A DNA stretch of 64,000 nucleotides from Desulfococcaceae bacterium HSG9 (GTDB lineage: Bacteria; Desulfobacterota; Desulfobacteria; Desulfobacterales; JAUCGF01), in the NCBI GenBank assembly GCA_030378005.1, contig JAUCGF010000081.1, positions 1-64,000 of the forward strand, written 5' to 3'. Position 1 is the first letter of the stretch, and every line of letters begins with the position of its first letter. This document shows positions 1-8,856 of this stretch, one piece after another. The position numbers and the translations under genes are program-made. Under the pieces are notes generated by a model. The model did no database searches and was not told where the DNA came from. It saw only the letters and a list, made by a program, of their open reading frames with translations.

Positions 1-108
1 AGCCATCACTCTGGCAATATCAAATTTATCCAAATCCGCCAGATCAACATTATCCTGGAACCATTTTCCAAAACCAAGTGTTTTTATGTCATTTGTAATC
101 TTATTCAT
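1..108 (-). CDS. rsgA: Probable ribosome small-subunit-dependent GTPase A, N-terminus only
   Basis: Thirty-six codons are visible, starting at an ATG at 108-106 and running off the left edge of the window. The peptide begins MNKITNDIKTLGFGKWF and continues with a DLADLDKFDIARVMA stretch. A short LGF-W-F segment followed by an 'IARV' strand is how the OB-fold domain of RsgA (YjeQ) proteins from Desulfobacterales usually opens. RsgA is a GTPase that assists late maturation of the 30S ribosomal subunit. The GTPase domain itself lies outside the window, so the call rests only on the N-terminal similarity as I remember it. It is divergent from the binding-protein gene at 460. Confidence 0.45.
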   Translation of the reverse strand, partial: MNKITNDIKTLGFGKWFQDNVDLADLDKFDIARVMA

Positions 109-459
109 ATTTTATTTTTGAGTGCCTCTAATGCCTCGCATCTGTTGCTAAACCTTCGGTTCAGCACTCCCTCTGAAAGTGTAAACCACTTTTAGAATAA
201 AAATGAAGGATGCCCATATTTTACTCTATAATTAGAGTCTCACCAATTTTCATGATCCAAATATGCTTTGGATCAAACTTTTTTTCTAATGCTGTTTTTT
301 TAAATATTCCCGCTAAATTTTTTTGGCCTTTATTCATTGAACAATAATCTTGATATAAATCATAATCCTGTTATATTCAACCCAAAGAAATAAAAGTAAT
401 AAAAAAGGTATTCGGTTTGTTAGAAATCATCTTTGATAAGGTAACAAAGGAGGGTTTTT
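109..459. other. Divergent intergenic region between rsgA and the PstS-like gene
   Basis: This 351-bp stretch holds an imperfect R-B-type palindrome at 120-170 (gagtgc at one end, gcactcc at the other), a perfect 8-bp stem GATCCAAA/TTTGGATC at 254-274 followed by a T-rich run, and a promoter candidate at 350-377. No coding potential was seen. Confidence 0.6.
350..377 (+). promoter_or_regulatory. Candidate sigma-70 promoter for the binding protein-MCP pair
   Basis: A TTGATA box at 350-355 and a TATATT box at 372-377 are separated by 16 bases, about 80 bases upstream of the start codon at 460. The surrounding DNA is AT-rich, so a chance match is possible. Confidence 0.35.
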
Positions 460-1248
460 ATGAAAGAAAAGTTTTTACAAATGATTTTATTCGTTATCGT
501 CAGTACAATTTTAACTGCATCTTCCGTTATGGCTGATGTCGCTCTTTGGGGTTCGACAACCTGCCAAAAGCGTTTTTTAGAACCCGGCGCGGATGCCTTG
601 AAAGCGGCGACCGGAATAAAAATCAAAATATATGGGATTGGGACCGGAAAGGGGATGCTTGCATTATTCGAAGGGAAAACTGCTGTGGCTATTTCCTCTA
701 ACACTTTGGAAGAAAGCATTAAAACTGCCCAAAAGGTTCGTAAAAAAGCAGGCAAACCTCTTATTGAAGTTCCTGAAGGACTTAAATTTCATACAATCAC
801 TGAAGATGCTATCGTTCCTATTATCAATATTAAGAATCCGATTACAGAACTTTCTTGGGAACAGCTTGCTGACCTGAATACCGGAAAAGTAAAAAACTGG
901 AAAGATGTCGGCGGTCCTGATTTGCCTGTTCAGGTTATAACCAGCCATGCTGGAAGTTCTACCAAAGCAGTATTCAAAAAATTCGTAATGGAAAAAGCTG
1001 AATACGCTCCTGACGCTATTGAAGTGTTGAGTACACGTTTGGAAATAAATGAAGTATCAAAACATGAAGGTGGGATTGGTGCAATCAGCACCGGTTTTTT
1101 CAAATTGAATCAAGGACGTGCTAAAATCGTCAACTCTGATGAAATCAAGCGGCCTATCGGCTTGATAACTATCGGCGAACCCAACCGGGAAGTCCAAAAA
1201 ATAATTGATTTTTTCCGTTCGGATGAAGGTAAAAAATATATACGCTAA
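460..1248 (+). CDS. PstS-like periplasmic substrate-binding protein
   Basis: This 262-residue protein has a Sec signal peptide (hydrophobic stretch about residues 6-22, likely cleavage after VMA at 25). The mature part resembles the PBP-like-2 fold of phosphate-binding PstS proteins: a short strand ending in GSTT near the N-terminus, an 'IKIYGIGTGKGM' loop, an 'AISS' strand, and a 'VQVITSHAGSSTKAVF' segment at the second lobe. A strong ribosome-binding site (AAAGGAGGG, 446-454) precedes the ATG. No permease or ATPase genes follow; instead an MCP gene starts 21 bases downstream. That suggests the protein presents a ligand to the receptor rather than feeding a transporter. The ligand is not known; phosphate or another small anion is only a guess. 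Confidence 0.7.
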   Translation: MKEKFLQMILFVIVSTILTASSVMADVALWGSTTCQKRFLEPGADALKAATGIKIKIYGIGTGKGMLALFEGKTAVAISSNTLEESIKTAQKVRKKAGKPLIEVPEGLKFHTITEDAIVPIINIKNPITELSWEQLADLNTGKVKNWKDVGGPDLPVQVITSHAGSSTKAVFKKFVMEKAEYAPDAIEVLSTRLEINEVSKHEGGIGAISTGFFKLNQGRAKIVNSDEIKRPIGLITIGEPNREVQKIIDFFRSDEGKKYIR

Positions 1249-1269
1249 CAATATGCAAAGTAAACGATT

Positions 1270-4254
1270 ATGAGATTTAAGTTACAAACAAAAATTATAG
1301 GCGGCTTTTTGAGCATCACTTTAATATGCATTATCCTTGGACTTATCGGATGGGGCGGCATTTATCATTTGAAAAATGATATGTATGACACCGGAGCGGT
1401 TGATTTGCCCGAAATGCAGGCTGTATTGACACTACAGAAAGAATTTGTGGCAATCACGTCATCAATACGAGCTTTGGTAAACCCGACACTAAAGCTAAAA
1501 AAGCGTGATTCGGAATATATCCATATTGATAGCGCTTTTAATCGATCAGACAAGCTGATCGAGCAATATAATGCTTATCCCAAAAGCGCCGAAGAAAAAA
1601 AGAAATGGCAGTCTTTTATGATCACTTGGCGGAAGTGGCAAAACGATATCAAGGAATATTTACACTTATGTCAAAGTATTGATGCAATTCAAATAGAGAA
1701 TCCATTAAAATTAGCCATAGAAACCGAACGATATTTCGGCACATACAAAACTTGGGCGGCAGAAGCGAGCAAGGCCGTTTTAGAGCGTGACAAGTTTACC
1801 GGAGCCAAAACATCCCAATCTCTTGAATTCGGTAAATGGCTGGCTCGTGTTAAAGTCGCTAATGCAGATGTGCAAAAGGCAATCAAACAACTCAATTATC
1901 AGTTGGATGAAGTTATTAAAGCTGTTGCCAATATTGCTGATTTTATTGAAATTGAAGAATTTGATCTGGCTAAAGATGTATATCTTTACGAGGTGTTACC
2001 CAGTATTGAAAACATTCAAATGTATGTGGCCGATTATATCTTAAAGCCGATTGACGGAGCGGTTCATCAATATGATCAACTGGATCAATTTTATCAACAG
2101 AGAATTTCCACATCCCTTAAGCAATCCGAAGATGCCCTTAACGAAATTGTCTTAATGACCAATAAGCGGGTTAAAATCAACCTTGATGATAGCGAAATTT
2201 TGGCAAATAAGATATCATTGTCCCTAACGGTGATGATATTCGCCGGTATTTTAATCTCTATCGGATTAGGAACGATGATGATTACGAGAGTCACCAAGCC
2301 GATTATCCGCTTAACCCATATTTCCTCTGGAATAGCCCGGGGCAATTTAAAACAGTCTATTCGTATAACGGGTAAGGATGAAATCGGTGTTTTGGCACAC
2401 AATTTTGTGCTTATGCGCGATACGATACGAACTCTGTTGAAAGAAACAAATCGTCTGATTCAGGCTGTGCGAGAAGGTGAACTTGATATCCGCGGTAACA
2501 CCGAAACATTTGAAGGTGATTGGCGAAAACTGGTGCAGGGCATAAACAGTGTCATTGATGCTTTTGCGGCTCCGATTGACATGGCTGCTCAATCCTTTGA
2601 TCGGATTGCCAAAGGCGATATCCCTGAAAAAATCAATAAAGAATATAATGGCGATTTCAACAACATGAAAAACAATTTGAATATGCTCATCGAAGCTATG
2701 AATTCAACCGCTGTGATCGCCGAAGAAATCGCTGACGGCAATCTGAGCATAGACGCAAAAGTACGTTCGGAAAATGACCGTCAGATGAAAGCCATGAATG
2801 CGATGATTGCAAGGCTCAAAGATGTGATGCTGGAGATGAACGGGCTGATTGCCGCGGTTAGGGAAGGAAAGCTGGATATGCGCGGCGATGCGGAAAATTT
2901 TGACGGCGGCTGGCAGGAACTTGTCAAAGGCGTCAATTCGCTGATCGACGCTTTTGTCAAACCTATCGTTGTGACAGCGACCTATATCGACCGAATATCC
3001 GAGGGCGATTATCCGGAAAAAATAACGGAAACATACCACGGCGATTTCAACGAAATAAAAAACAATCTCAACAAATTGATTGAGAACGGATTTCAAGCGG
3101 TTCAGGTGGCGCGAAAGATAGCTGAAGGCGATTTGACGGTCGAAGTCAGCATTCTTTCCGAAAAAGACATTCTGGGAAAATCCCTGACTGAAATGGTGAA
3201 CACTGTCAAGAAGATAGCCGGAGAAATCAACGCCCTGACGGACGCAGTCCAATCCGGAAGTCTGAATATTCGGGGAGATGCGGACAAATTCGGCGGGGAA
3301 TACGCCGAAATCATAACAGGGGTCAATCGCACGCTGGATGCGATGACAGGCCCTTTGAACCAAACCGCCGAATATATCTGTCGGATCGCTCAAGGCGATA
3401 TTCCCGAAAAAATTGTCACCGAGTACCAAGGCGATTTCAATGAAATCAAAAATAACATCAACACCATGATTGCAAACCTCGTCCGTTTTGCTGTGGATGT
3501 TCAGCAAGTGGCCAATGAGGTGGCTGTCGGAAGCGATCTGCTCAGTTCAAGCGCCTCGCAGGTGTCTGAGGGTGCGAATGAGCAGGCAGCCAGCATCGAA
3601 CAGGTATCGACTTCCATAGAGGAAATGAGCGGCATGGTGAGTCAGAACGCCGAAAATGCCCGGCTGACCGCCTCCATTGCGGTAAAAACAACCGGAGACG
3701 CACAGGAAAGCGCTGAAGCGGTGAACGAAACTGTCATCGCTATGCAAAGCATCTCAGAAAAAATCGGTTTTGTTGAAGAAATCTCCCGGCAGACCGATAT
3801 GCTGGCGTTGAATGCCGCCATTGAAGCCGCACGGGCCGGTGAGTACGGTAAAGGATTTGCGGTTGTCGCGTCGGAAGTCCGCAAACTTGCCGAGCGCAGC
3901 CGTAATGCCGCTAATGATATCAACACTCTTTCCGTTTCTAATGTGAAAATCGCCGAGCGTACAGGCAGACTGCTGACGGAGATGGTGAGCGGAACACAGA
4001 AAACCTCGGAACTGATACAGGAGATCAGCGCCTCGAGTTCAGAACAGGCCGACGGAATCGAAGAGGTGAACACGGCTATCCAGCAGACGGATATGGTGAT
4101 TCAACAGAACGCATCCTCCACCGAAGATTTGGCAAAAGCAAGCATGGAATTCAAAAATCAGGCTGATCGGCTTCTTGAGTCAGCATCGTTTTTCAAGGTT
4201 TCCGAAACTGTTCGCCAATCAGAAATTAATGTAAAGATAACAGAGCAAGCATAG
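1270..4254 (+). CDS. Methyl-accepting chemotaxis protein with a poly-HAMP array
   Basis: This 994-residue receptor has TM1 at about 10-32, a helical extracytoplasmic domain, TM2 at about 313-338, then a chain of HAMP-like units, and a C-terminal MCP signalling domain with the conserved hairpin near 838-878 ([18 protein letters not shown]). Three alternating repeat types occur between 340 and 750: units ending in [11 protein letters not shown], units with AVREGxLDxRG, and classical HAMP units with IAEGDL. It would convert ligand-dependent conformational change into control of a CheA kinase. No NWETF-type CheR tether is present at the C-terminus. It directly follows the PstS-like gene and is probably co-transcribed, so the binding protein may be its ligand-loading partner. 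No cheA or cheW lies in the window. Confidence 0.9.
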   Translation: MRFKLQTKIIGGFLSITLICIILGLIGWGGIYHLKNDMYDTGAVDLPEMQAVLTLQKEFVAITSSIRALVNPTLKLKKRDSEYIHIDSAFNRSDKLIEQYNAYPKSAEEKKKWQSFMITWRKWQNDIKEYLHLCQSIDAIQIENPLKLAIETERYFGTYKTWAAEASKAVLERDKFTGAKTSQSLEFGKWLARVKVANADVQKAIKQLNYQLDEVIKAVANIADFIEIEEFDLAKDVYLYEVLPSIENIQMYVADYILKPIDGAVHQYDQLDQFYQQRISTSLKQSEDALNEIVLMTNKRVKINLDDSEILANKISLSLTVMIFAGILISIGLGTMMITRVTKPIIRLTHISSGIARGNLKQSIRITGKDEIGVLAHNFVLMRDTIRTLLKETNRLIQAVREGELDIRGNTETFEGDWRKLVQGINSVIDAFAAPIDMAAQSFDRIAKGDIPEKINKEYNGDFNNMKNNLNMLIEAMNSTAVIAEEIADGNLSIDAKVRSENDRQMKAMNAMIARLKDVMLEMNGLIAAVREGKLDMRGDAENFDGGWQELVKGVNSLIDAFVKPIVVTATYIDRISEGDYPEKITETYHGDFNEIKNNLNKLIENGFQAVQVARKIAEGDLTVEVSILSEKDILGKSLTEMVNTVKKIAGEINALTDAVQSGSLNIRGDADKFGGEYAEIITGVNRTLDAMTGPLNQTAEYICRIAQGDIPEKIVTEYQGDFNEIKNNINTMIANLVRFAVDVQQVANEVAVGSDLLSSSASQVSEGANEQAASIEQVSTSIEEMSGMVSQNAENARLTASIAVKTTGDAQESAEAVNETVIAMQSISEKIGFVEEISRQTDMLALNAAIEAARAGEYGKGFAVVASEVRKLAERSRNAANDINTLSVSNVKIAERTGRLLTEMVSGTQKTSELIQEISASSSEQADGIEEVNTAIQQTDMVIQQNASSTEDLAKASMEFKNQADRLLESASFFKVSETVRQSEINVKITEQA

Positions 4255-4309
4255 CTGAAAAAAGAGTCTGTTAATCAATTTTCTGCATAACGATAAAATC
4301 ATATTGAAA

Positions 4310-4379
4310 GGGTTTTTTCTTTTTGAGAGAGGACGGCTTCCAATCAAGTTTGTCAATTTTGAAGTTGAAAGATAGACTC
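4310..4379 (+). repeat. Repeat R1, copy 1
   Basis: About 70 bases starting GGGTTTTTTCTTTTTGAGAG match 8642-8710 with only a few differences. Both copies lie upstream of a leader repeat and an unrelated gene, so R1 looks like part of a mobile or duplicated unit. Confidence 0.8.
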
Positions 4380-4531
4380 AGTAGATGGAAAGTTCAGGAG
4401 CGCAAAAATCAAGCGCAGCGATTTTTTGCATCGCCACCCGGAAAGGCTGCGGATTCAGAGGTCGGCAAAAAACCGCTTCGCTTAATTTTTGTGCTCCATG
4501 TCGTATTTTCAGGCATTTTCCATCTACTGAG
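4379..4531. mobile_element. Palindromic MITE-like element (R-D family)
   Basis: The 153-bp segment is bounded by CAGTAGATGGAAA and its inverted copy TTTCCATCTACTG. Inside, a 33-base arm (4397-4429 approximately) pairs with its inverse near 4467-4500 with four mismatches, so most of the element can fold as one long hairpin. It carries no gene. The same end sequence recurs at 24893-24912, 27228, 27292-27745 and 60002. Confidence 0.75.
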
Positions 4532-4561
4532 ATTGCGTATTTGCATAAAAATCATAGTTTT
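4531..4561 (+). repeat. Leader repeat L, copy 1 (partial)
   Basis: GATTGCGTATTTGCATAAAA and the bases after it match the right half of the leader repeat found at 5313, 7670 and 8796. The left half appears to have been replaced by the R-D element that abuts it. It ends 28 bases before the start codon at 4589. Confidence 0.65.
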
Positions 4562-4588
4562 TTTAAACAATTCAGGAGGAGGAAAAAG

Positions 4589-5284
4589 ATGAGCGAAGAA
4601 TCAAATTATGACAAAAAATTCAAGCAATATACTGATGCTGTTGAAGACGCAAAGCAAAGTGGAAACTTTGATAAACTGTATGATGTGATGTGTGCTGTTT
4701 TTGAAATAAAATCGGTTCATGCTTCTGTAAAAAAGTATATAGAAAGCACAATAGATGTTGAAATTGTTGAAGGACCGGTTTATGTGGAAGGCTTTGTCAA
4801 ATCTTATAGTAAAGGCGTTGCTTCAATCAATCATTTTTTTTCGGATAAAAATATACCCAAAGACAGATTGTTGCCCGCTTTTTATTTTGCTTACACGGAA
4901 AGCGCGCACGAGTATTTTTTGTTCATGGAGTCGGGTTGTGTCTTTGGCGGATACCATGAATCGATTTGGAGTGAATATTTTTGGGATATTTTCTATAAAA
5001 ATGATTGTGATGTGGAAAAATCCTTGCCGAAATTTATTGAAACTTATGGTTTAAGAACTTTTACTTATACCCAGTTTGAAAAAATGATGCGTATTTGCCG
5101 CGAGGACTATGGAATAAAAAAACCGAAGCAATTTCCCGGCAAGTTAAAAGGGGATGATTTTGTTGAAATTTTAACCGAATGCGGAAAAAATGAAGAGGGC
5201 AAGCAGGTTTGCTATATAGACGATATTGTTATTTCCGAGGTTTTGGAAGGACTGATTCTTTATTTTGATGATTTCTATATATGA
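4589..5284 (+). CDS. Protein of unknown function (cargo 1)
   Basis: A 231-residue soluble, acidic protein that I do not recognise. The start at 4589 is chosen because a very strong ribosome-binding site (CAGGAGGAGG, 4573-4582) precedes it; the reading frame extends upstream through repeat DNA, which is not likely to be translated. No signal peptide or membrane segment is seen. The protein is rich in aromatic residues (for example YFWDIFYKN and YFDDFYI at the end). It is the first of four unrelated genes that each follow a copy of leader repeat L, and it has lower GC than the MCP gene to its left, which fits acquisition from elsewhere. Confidence 0.7.
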   Translation: MSEESNYDKKFKQYTDAVEDAKQSGNFDKLYDVMCAVFEIKSVHASVKKYIESTIDVEIVEGPVYVEGFVKSYSKGVASINHFFSDKNIPKDRLLPAFYFAYTESAHEYFLFMESGCVFGGYHESIWSEYFWDIFYKNDCDVEKSLPKFIETYGLRTFTYTQFEKMMRICREDYGIKKPKQFPGKLKGDDFVEILTECGKNEEGKQVCYIDDIVISEVLEGLILYFDDFYI

Positions 5285-5312
5285 TTTTAAATGAGTTTAA
5301 ACTTGATTAAGT

Positions 5313-5361
5313 AGCGCGACAGTTCAATCTGGCAGATTGCATATTGGCACGATAATCATAA
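5313..5361 (+). repeat. Leader repeat L, copy 2
   Basis: The unit contains the perfect 6-bp stem CAATCT-GGC-AGATTG, preceded by ACAGTT and followed by GCATATTGGCACGATAATCA. It matches 7670-7723 closely and 8796-8847 less closely. It lies 29 bases after the preceding stop codon and 147 bases upstream of the next start; the extra distance is taken up by a separate hairpin repeat at 5373-5397. Confidence 0.75.
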
Positions 5362-5372
5362 TCAGGGAATAA

Positions 5373-5397
5373 GCTGGGTTTCGTTCCTCAACCCAGC
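5373..5397. repeat. Small hairpin repeat GCTGGGTTTCGTTCC
   Basis: An 8-bp perfect stem (GCTGGGTT / AACCCAGC) encloses the loop TCGTTCCTC. The TGGGTTTCGTTCCTCAACCCA motif is a widespread dispersed repeat in large bacterial genomes. Here it separates leader copy 2 from the gene at 5508. Confidence 0.6.
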
Positions 5398-5507
5398 CTA
5401 CATTTTTATATTAAGTATCCCATTTGCCACTATTTTATGAAACTTTTCGATTTACTGATAATTAGACAAAAAAAACAAATTAACAAAATCTAATATAGGA
5501 TATCAAC

Positions 5508-7523
5508 ATGAACAATAGAACAAAATTGGTCTTGCTCAGTTTTACGGCACTTTTTTTTGAATTAAGTCTTATTCGTTGGTTACCGGCACATGTTTTTTCA
5601 GTTGCATTTTTTTCAAATGTCGTTCTTATCGGCTCTTTTTTAGGGTTGGGAATAGGATTTCTACTTGTAGGCTACAAAAGAGACATTTTCAAACTATTCC
5701 CAGCCGTTTTCATACTTACAATTATAAGTGTGGTTTTTTTTAGCAACGTCAATGTTGCTATACCAAAAAATGCACAAACCTGGCTATGGAGTTTTTATTC
5801 AGGCAACAGGCTTAACAAAATAATATCTATTGAGTTCTCGATTACTCAGATATTAGCAGTTATATTTATTATTAATGTACTTGTATTTATACCTTTAGGT
5901 CAACACATAGGGCGGCTTATGAAGACATTTTCTTCTCTACAGGCATATACATGGAACATTATCGGTAGCTTGTTTGGAGTAGTCGTGTTTGGAATAGTCT
6001 CTGCCATAGGTATGCCTGCATTTGTATGGTTTGCTATTGTTGGAATAGTTTATTTTTCTGTTACTTACCATGAAAAATTTTTAGTTCTCAGTTTGTTGGC
6101 GTTTGTTGCTGGAGTTTCAATCATATTTTATTTGGAAAAAGATACTCTTTGGTCACCCTACTATTCTATAAACACACAGGCAAGAGTCAATGATAAAGGC
6201 ATGAAAGTATTTGTAAATCAGCTTTTTCACCAAAAAGCTGTTGATTTTGAGAAAGAACCACATTTGTTTAATAAATACAGTATTCCTTATACTTGGTTTA
6301 GTCCCAAAAAAGTATTAGTGATTGGGGCTGGTACTGGCAACGATGTCTGGGTTGCTCAGAAAAATGGTGCAGAGCAGATTGATGCAATTGAGATTGATCC
6401 CATTATTTATAATTTAGGAAAGAAACATCATCCCCAACATCCATACGATAATCCAAATGTGAATGTTTATATCAATGACGCGCGCTCATTTATGCATAAC
6501 GCTACAGATAAATACGACATGATAGTTTTCGGAACTTTAGATTCACACGCAAATTTCTCTATAACATCGTCTATGCGGCTGGATAACTACATATATACAC
6601 GCCAATCACTAGAAGAAGCAAAGAATTTGCTAACAGAGAAAGGAGTTATTGTTTTGCTGTTTTCTGTACCGAATCAATGGATATTGTCACGTTTGTTAGA
6701 CACCGCGCGCGAAGTATTTGGCAAAGACAGCAGTTGGTACGGATTTTACGATAACTACCTTTTTAACCTTATGATAATTGCAGGGCCTGGAACAAGAAAT
6801 ATATCTGGCTTAGATGCTTCATTTGCTAAGGCACTGAAACCGATTCCTGCAATTGCCAATGCGATGATTCCAACGGATAATTGGCCATACCTATATCTCC
6901 AAAATAAAAGTATTCCAAATATGTATCTTATTGTTATTTCCGTTCTCGTAATCATTTCAATATTTGCTGTTTTTGTCCTATCACCTGTAAAACCCTATAA
7001 TATTGATTTTTTGTTTTTCTTTCTGGGGTGTGGATTTCTACTACTTGAAACAAAAAGTGTTACTACGTTTTCTTTGCTTTTTGGTTCTACATGGCTTGTC
7101 AATGCGGTTGTTTTTGCTGCTATTCTTACAATCGCAACTATTTCAAATCTTATCGTAATGAAAAATAATTATACGAAACCGTACATGCTTTTCTATGGGT
7201 TGCTTGCTTCTCTATTGTTTTTATACTTCTTTCCAGTTGCCTACCTGTTGCAGTTGCAAGGATTTGTAAAAATGATTTTTGCTGGAATTCTTGTCGCCTT
7301 ACCCATATATTTTTCATCTATGATATTTGCAGTGGCTTTCAAAAATGTAAACAATGTAGGAGTAGCGATGGGTTCCAATCTTCTCGGAGCCGTTATAGGC
7401 GGATTTTGTGAATACTCTTCCATGATATTCGGATTAAACGCTTTATATATTATTGCTTTCTTCTTTTATATAGCTGCACTATTTTTCTACAAAAAGATGC
7501 CCATCAGTATCAGAATAAAATAA
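5508..7523 (+). CDS. Membrane protein with a spermidine synthase-like methyltransferase domain (cargo 2)
   Basis: A 671-residue three-part protein: about six transmembrane segments in residues 1-210, a soluble Rossmann-fold domain at roughly 260-400, and a second set of about six transmembrane segments from 470 to the end. The soluble domain has the SpeE-like nucleotide-binding signature VLVIGAGTGNDVWVAQ, the acidic strand end IDAIEIDP, and an INDARSFM motif like the 'D-A/G-R' of polyamine synthases. Membrane-anchored spermidine synthase-like proteins of this type occur widely; their substrate is usually not known, so true spermidine synthesis is not claimed. The ATG at 5508 is preceded by AGGA at 5497-5500. 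It is the second gene of the leader-repeat series. Confidence 0.75.
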   Translation: MNNRTKLVLLSFTALFFELSLIRWLPAHVFSVAFFSNVVLIGSFLGLGIGFLLVGYKRDIFKLFPAVFILTIISVVFFSNVNVAIPKNAQTWLWSFYSGNRLNKIISIEFSITQILAVIFIINVLVFIPLGQHIGRLMKTFSSLQAYTWNIIGSLFGVVVFGIVSAIGMPAFVWFAIVGIVYFSVTYHEKFLVLSLLAFVAGVSIIFYLEKDTLWSPYYSINTQARVNDKGMKVFVNQLFHQKAVDFEKEPHLFNKYSIPYTWFSPKKVLVIGAGTGNDVWVAQKNGAEQIDAIEIDPIIYNLGKKHHPQHPYDNPNVNVYINDARSFMHNATDKYDMIVFGTLDSHANFSITSSMRLDNYIYTRQSLEEAKNLLTEKGVIVLLFSVPNQWILSRLLDTAREVFGKDSSWYGFYDNYLFNLMIIAGPGTRNISGLDASFAKALKPIPAIANAMIPTDNWPYLYLQNKSIPNMYLIVISVLVIISIFAVFVLSPVKPYNIDFLFFFLGCGFLLLETKSVTTFSLLFGSTWLVNAVVFAAILTIATISNLIVMKNNYTKPYMLFYGLLASLLFLYFFPVAYLLQLQGFVKMIFAGILVALPIYFSSMIFAVAFKNVNNVGVAMGSNLLGAVIGGFCEYSSMIFGLNALYIIAFFFYIAALFFYKKMPISIRIK

Positions 7524-7669
7524 TAGTGAAATGAAACTACAACTATTGATGAATGAAAAAGACTATTAAAATACTTAACAGTTTGCTTCACCGGGCAGTA
7601 AAAAGCCGCTTTCGTTGAAAAGCGACGTTATGGGAGCTATGATAAGCGATAATTCGCTAAGTTTATCGA

Positions 7670-7723
7670 GCAATGCAACAGTTCAATCTGGCAGATTGCG
7701 TATCACCACAATAATCACAGTTA
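7670..7723 (+). repeat. Leader repeat L, copy 3
   Basis: GCAATGCAACAGTTCAATCT begins the unit, with the same CAATCT-GGC-AGATTG hairpin as copy 2, followed by GCGTATCACCACAATAATCA. It ends about 14 bases before the start codon at 7737. The rest of the 7524-7736 gap shows only a weak GCTTT-CGTTG-AAAGC hairpin near 7610. Confidence 0.75.
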
Positions 7724-7736
7724 TCCCACTCAAAAA

Positions 7737-8327
7737 ATGAAAAACCACATCGGATTCGCTATAATCATTCTTCTTATTTTGCCAACAGAGATGCTTGGTG
7801 CGACAAGTGCGGCAGCATTGATTAAAGCTGCCTTAGAAAGAACAAAGTACAATATTACATACGATGGCAGTTACCATTCTATTAAATATCCAGGTGGCGA
7901 TGTGCCTTCAAATATTGGAGTTTGTACAGATGTGGTAATCAGGTCTTACCGAAAATTAGGAATTGATTTGCAAAAGCTGGTCCATAAAGATATGAAAAGA
8001 AATTTTTCAAAATACCCTTCAAAGCGAATATGGGGCTTAACCAGACCTGATACAAACATTGACCATAGGCGTGTCCCCAATTTACAAGTTTTCTTTTCCC
8101 GTCATGGCCATAAACTGAAGGTGACAAATAAACCTGAAGATTTTGTTCCTGGCGATCTTGTGACTTGGATGCTTCCCGGTAATTTACCACATATCGGAAT
8201 TGTCACTGATCAATATAATTCTACTGGCAAAATCCCAATGATAGTACACAATATCGGTCGCGGCCCTGAGTTGGAAGATATATTGTTCGTTTATCCAATA
8301 AGCGGTCATTACAGATACTTACCATAA
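7737..8327 (+). CDS. DUF1287 family secreted protein (cargo 3)
   Basis: A 196-residue protein with a signal peptide (hydrophobic 6-18, cleavage near 21-22) and a full-length DUF1287 domain. The family hallmarks are all visible: YPGGDVPSNIGVCTDVVIR, then NIDHRRVPNL, then PGDLVTW, HIGIVTD and HNIGRG. The arrangement of the invariant Cys in GVCTDV and the later His residues resembles papain-like NlpC/P60 peptidases, which suggests cell-wall amide hydrolysis in the periplasm, but the activity of DUF1287 is not established. No clear ribosome-binding site is seen, and the leader repeat ends almost at the start codon. It is followed by trailer repeat T at 8372-8520. Confidence 0.85.
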   Translation: MKNHIGFAIIILLILPTEMLGATSAAALIKAALERTKYNITYDGSYHSIKYPGGDVPSNIGVCTDVVIRSYRKLGIDLQKLVHKDMKRNFSKYPSKRIWGLTRPDTNIDHRRVPNLQVFFSRHGHKLKVTNKPEDFVPGDLVTWMLPGNLPHIGIVTDQYNSTGKIPMIVHNIGRGPELEDILFVYPISGHYRYLP

Positions 8328-8371
8328 AACATGACATAACTGTTCATTCCAGATGGTAACTATGCTAAACG

Positions 8372-8520
8372 ATAAATCGCTAAATCCAAAAACAAATTCC
8401 GGGAAAAGAGAGCGATAATTATGCCACAAACCTATCGACATCGAGAAGAATCTGTCAACACACAACTGGCCATACTGCTCACACGACACGGAGTGACCGC
8501 AGAGTCGGAAACTATTCATC
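8372..8520 (+). repeat. Trailer repeat T, copy 1
   Basis: From CGCTAAATCCAAAAACAAA onwards about 130 bases match 9805-9935, including an identical run ending GGAGTGACCGCAGAGT. The unit contains the start of a gene fragment (8421-8534). Cargo genes upstream of the two copies are unrelated. Confidence 0.75.
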
Positions 8521-8534
8521 AGTCCGGGCTGTAA
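8421..8534 (+). pseudogene. N-terminal fragment of a DNA methylase-like protein
   Basis: The 37-codon reading frame MPQTYRHREESVNTQLAILL... followed by TRHGVTAESETIHQSGL ends in TAA. The opening RHREE-VN-QLA-LL and the later AE-ETI resemble the start of large Eco57I-type N6-adenine DNA methylases as I recall them; this is a weak call from memory. What is certain is that the same peptide start appears again at 9849, so at least one is a duplicated remnant. No downstream continuation of the domain is present. Confidence 0.4.
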
Positions 8535-8591
8535 TCTGCTTTAGAAGCATTGAAATTTTAGCAGCTACAAGACAGCAGCGTTTCACACCAA

Positions 8592-8656
8592 TTGCAGCGG
8601 GCTGTTGTTTATCAGAAAGACCCTTTTGGGAACAGCCCGAAGGGTTTTTTCTTTTT
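8592..8656 (+). terminator. Possible intrinsic terminator
   Basis: GGGCTGTT near 8600 can pair with AACAGCCC near 8630, and CCCTTTTGGG/CCCGAAGGG can form an alternative stem, followed by TTTTTTCTTTTT. It overlaps the start of repeat R1 copy 2. Function as a terminator is inferred from shape only. Confidence 0.35.
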
Positions 8657-8710
8657 GGGAGAGAATGGCTTCCAATCAAATTTGTCAATTTTGAAGTTGA
8701 AAGACAGACC
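8642..8710 (+). repeat. Repeat R1, copy 2
   Basis: Near-identical to 4310-4379. It is followed at 8796 by leader repeat L copy 4, the same order as at 4310-4561, which shows that R1 and L travel together. The 8534-8642 and 8710-8796 stretches show nothing further that I can support. Confidence 0.8.
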
Positions 8711-8795
8711 GGCGGATTCGCTCAAAAGGATGGGATATTTTTTGTTTACAGTATATTGGTTTTACGCTATGAATCATCTATTCAATTGATTGAAC

Positions 8796-8847
8796 AGTGC
8801 AACAGTTCAATCTGAAAGGTTACGCATTTGCATAATGATTATAGTTA
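8796..8847 (+). repeat. Leader repeat L, copy 4
   Basis: GTGCAACAGTTCAATCTGAA opens the unit and TTTGCATAATGATTATAGTTA closes it (the last bases diverge). The inner hairpin is degraded here (AGGTTACG in place of AGATTGCG). It ends about 10 bases before the start codon at 8857. Confidence 0.7.
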
Positions 8848-8856
8848 GGTGTACAA

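Larger units (their letters stand above)
4255..4588. other. Repeat-filled intergenic region
   Basis: This 334-bp stretch contains three nested or adjacent repeats: a 70-bp direct repeat shared with 8642-8710 (4310-4379), a palindromic R-D element (4379-4531), and a short leader repeat (4531-4561) just before the next gene. An open frame that starts at 4385 upstream of the next gene runs through the repeats and is not believed. Confidence 0.7.

Noticed and set aside
2704-3507. 267-codon minus-strand frame inside the chemoreceptor gene
   Set aside because: It is opposite well-conserved HAMP-coding sequence and has no family resemblance.
4385-4588. Longer N-terminus for the gene at 4589
   Set aside because: The extension is encoded by the R-D element and leader repeat, whereas a very strong ribosome-binding site precedes 4589.
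5313-8847. Classical integron attC sites
   Set aside because: The leader repeats lie upstream rather than downstream of the genes, and I do not see the paired GTTRRRY/RYYYAAC core sites; no integrase gene is present.
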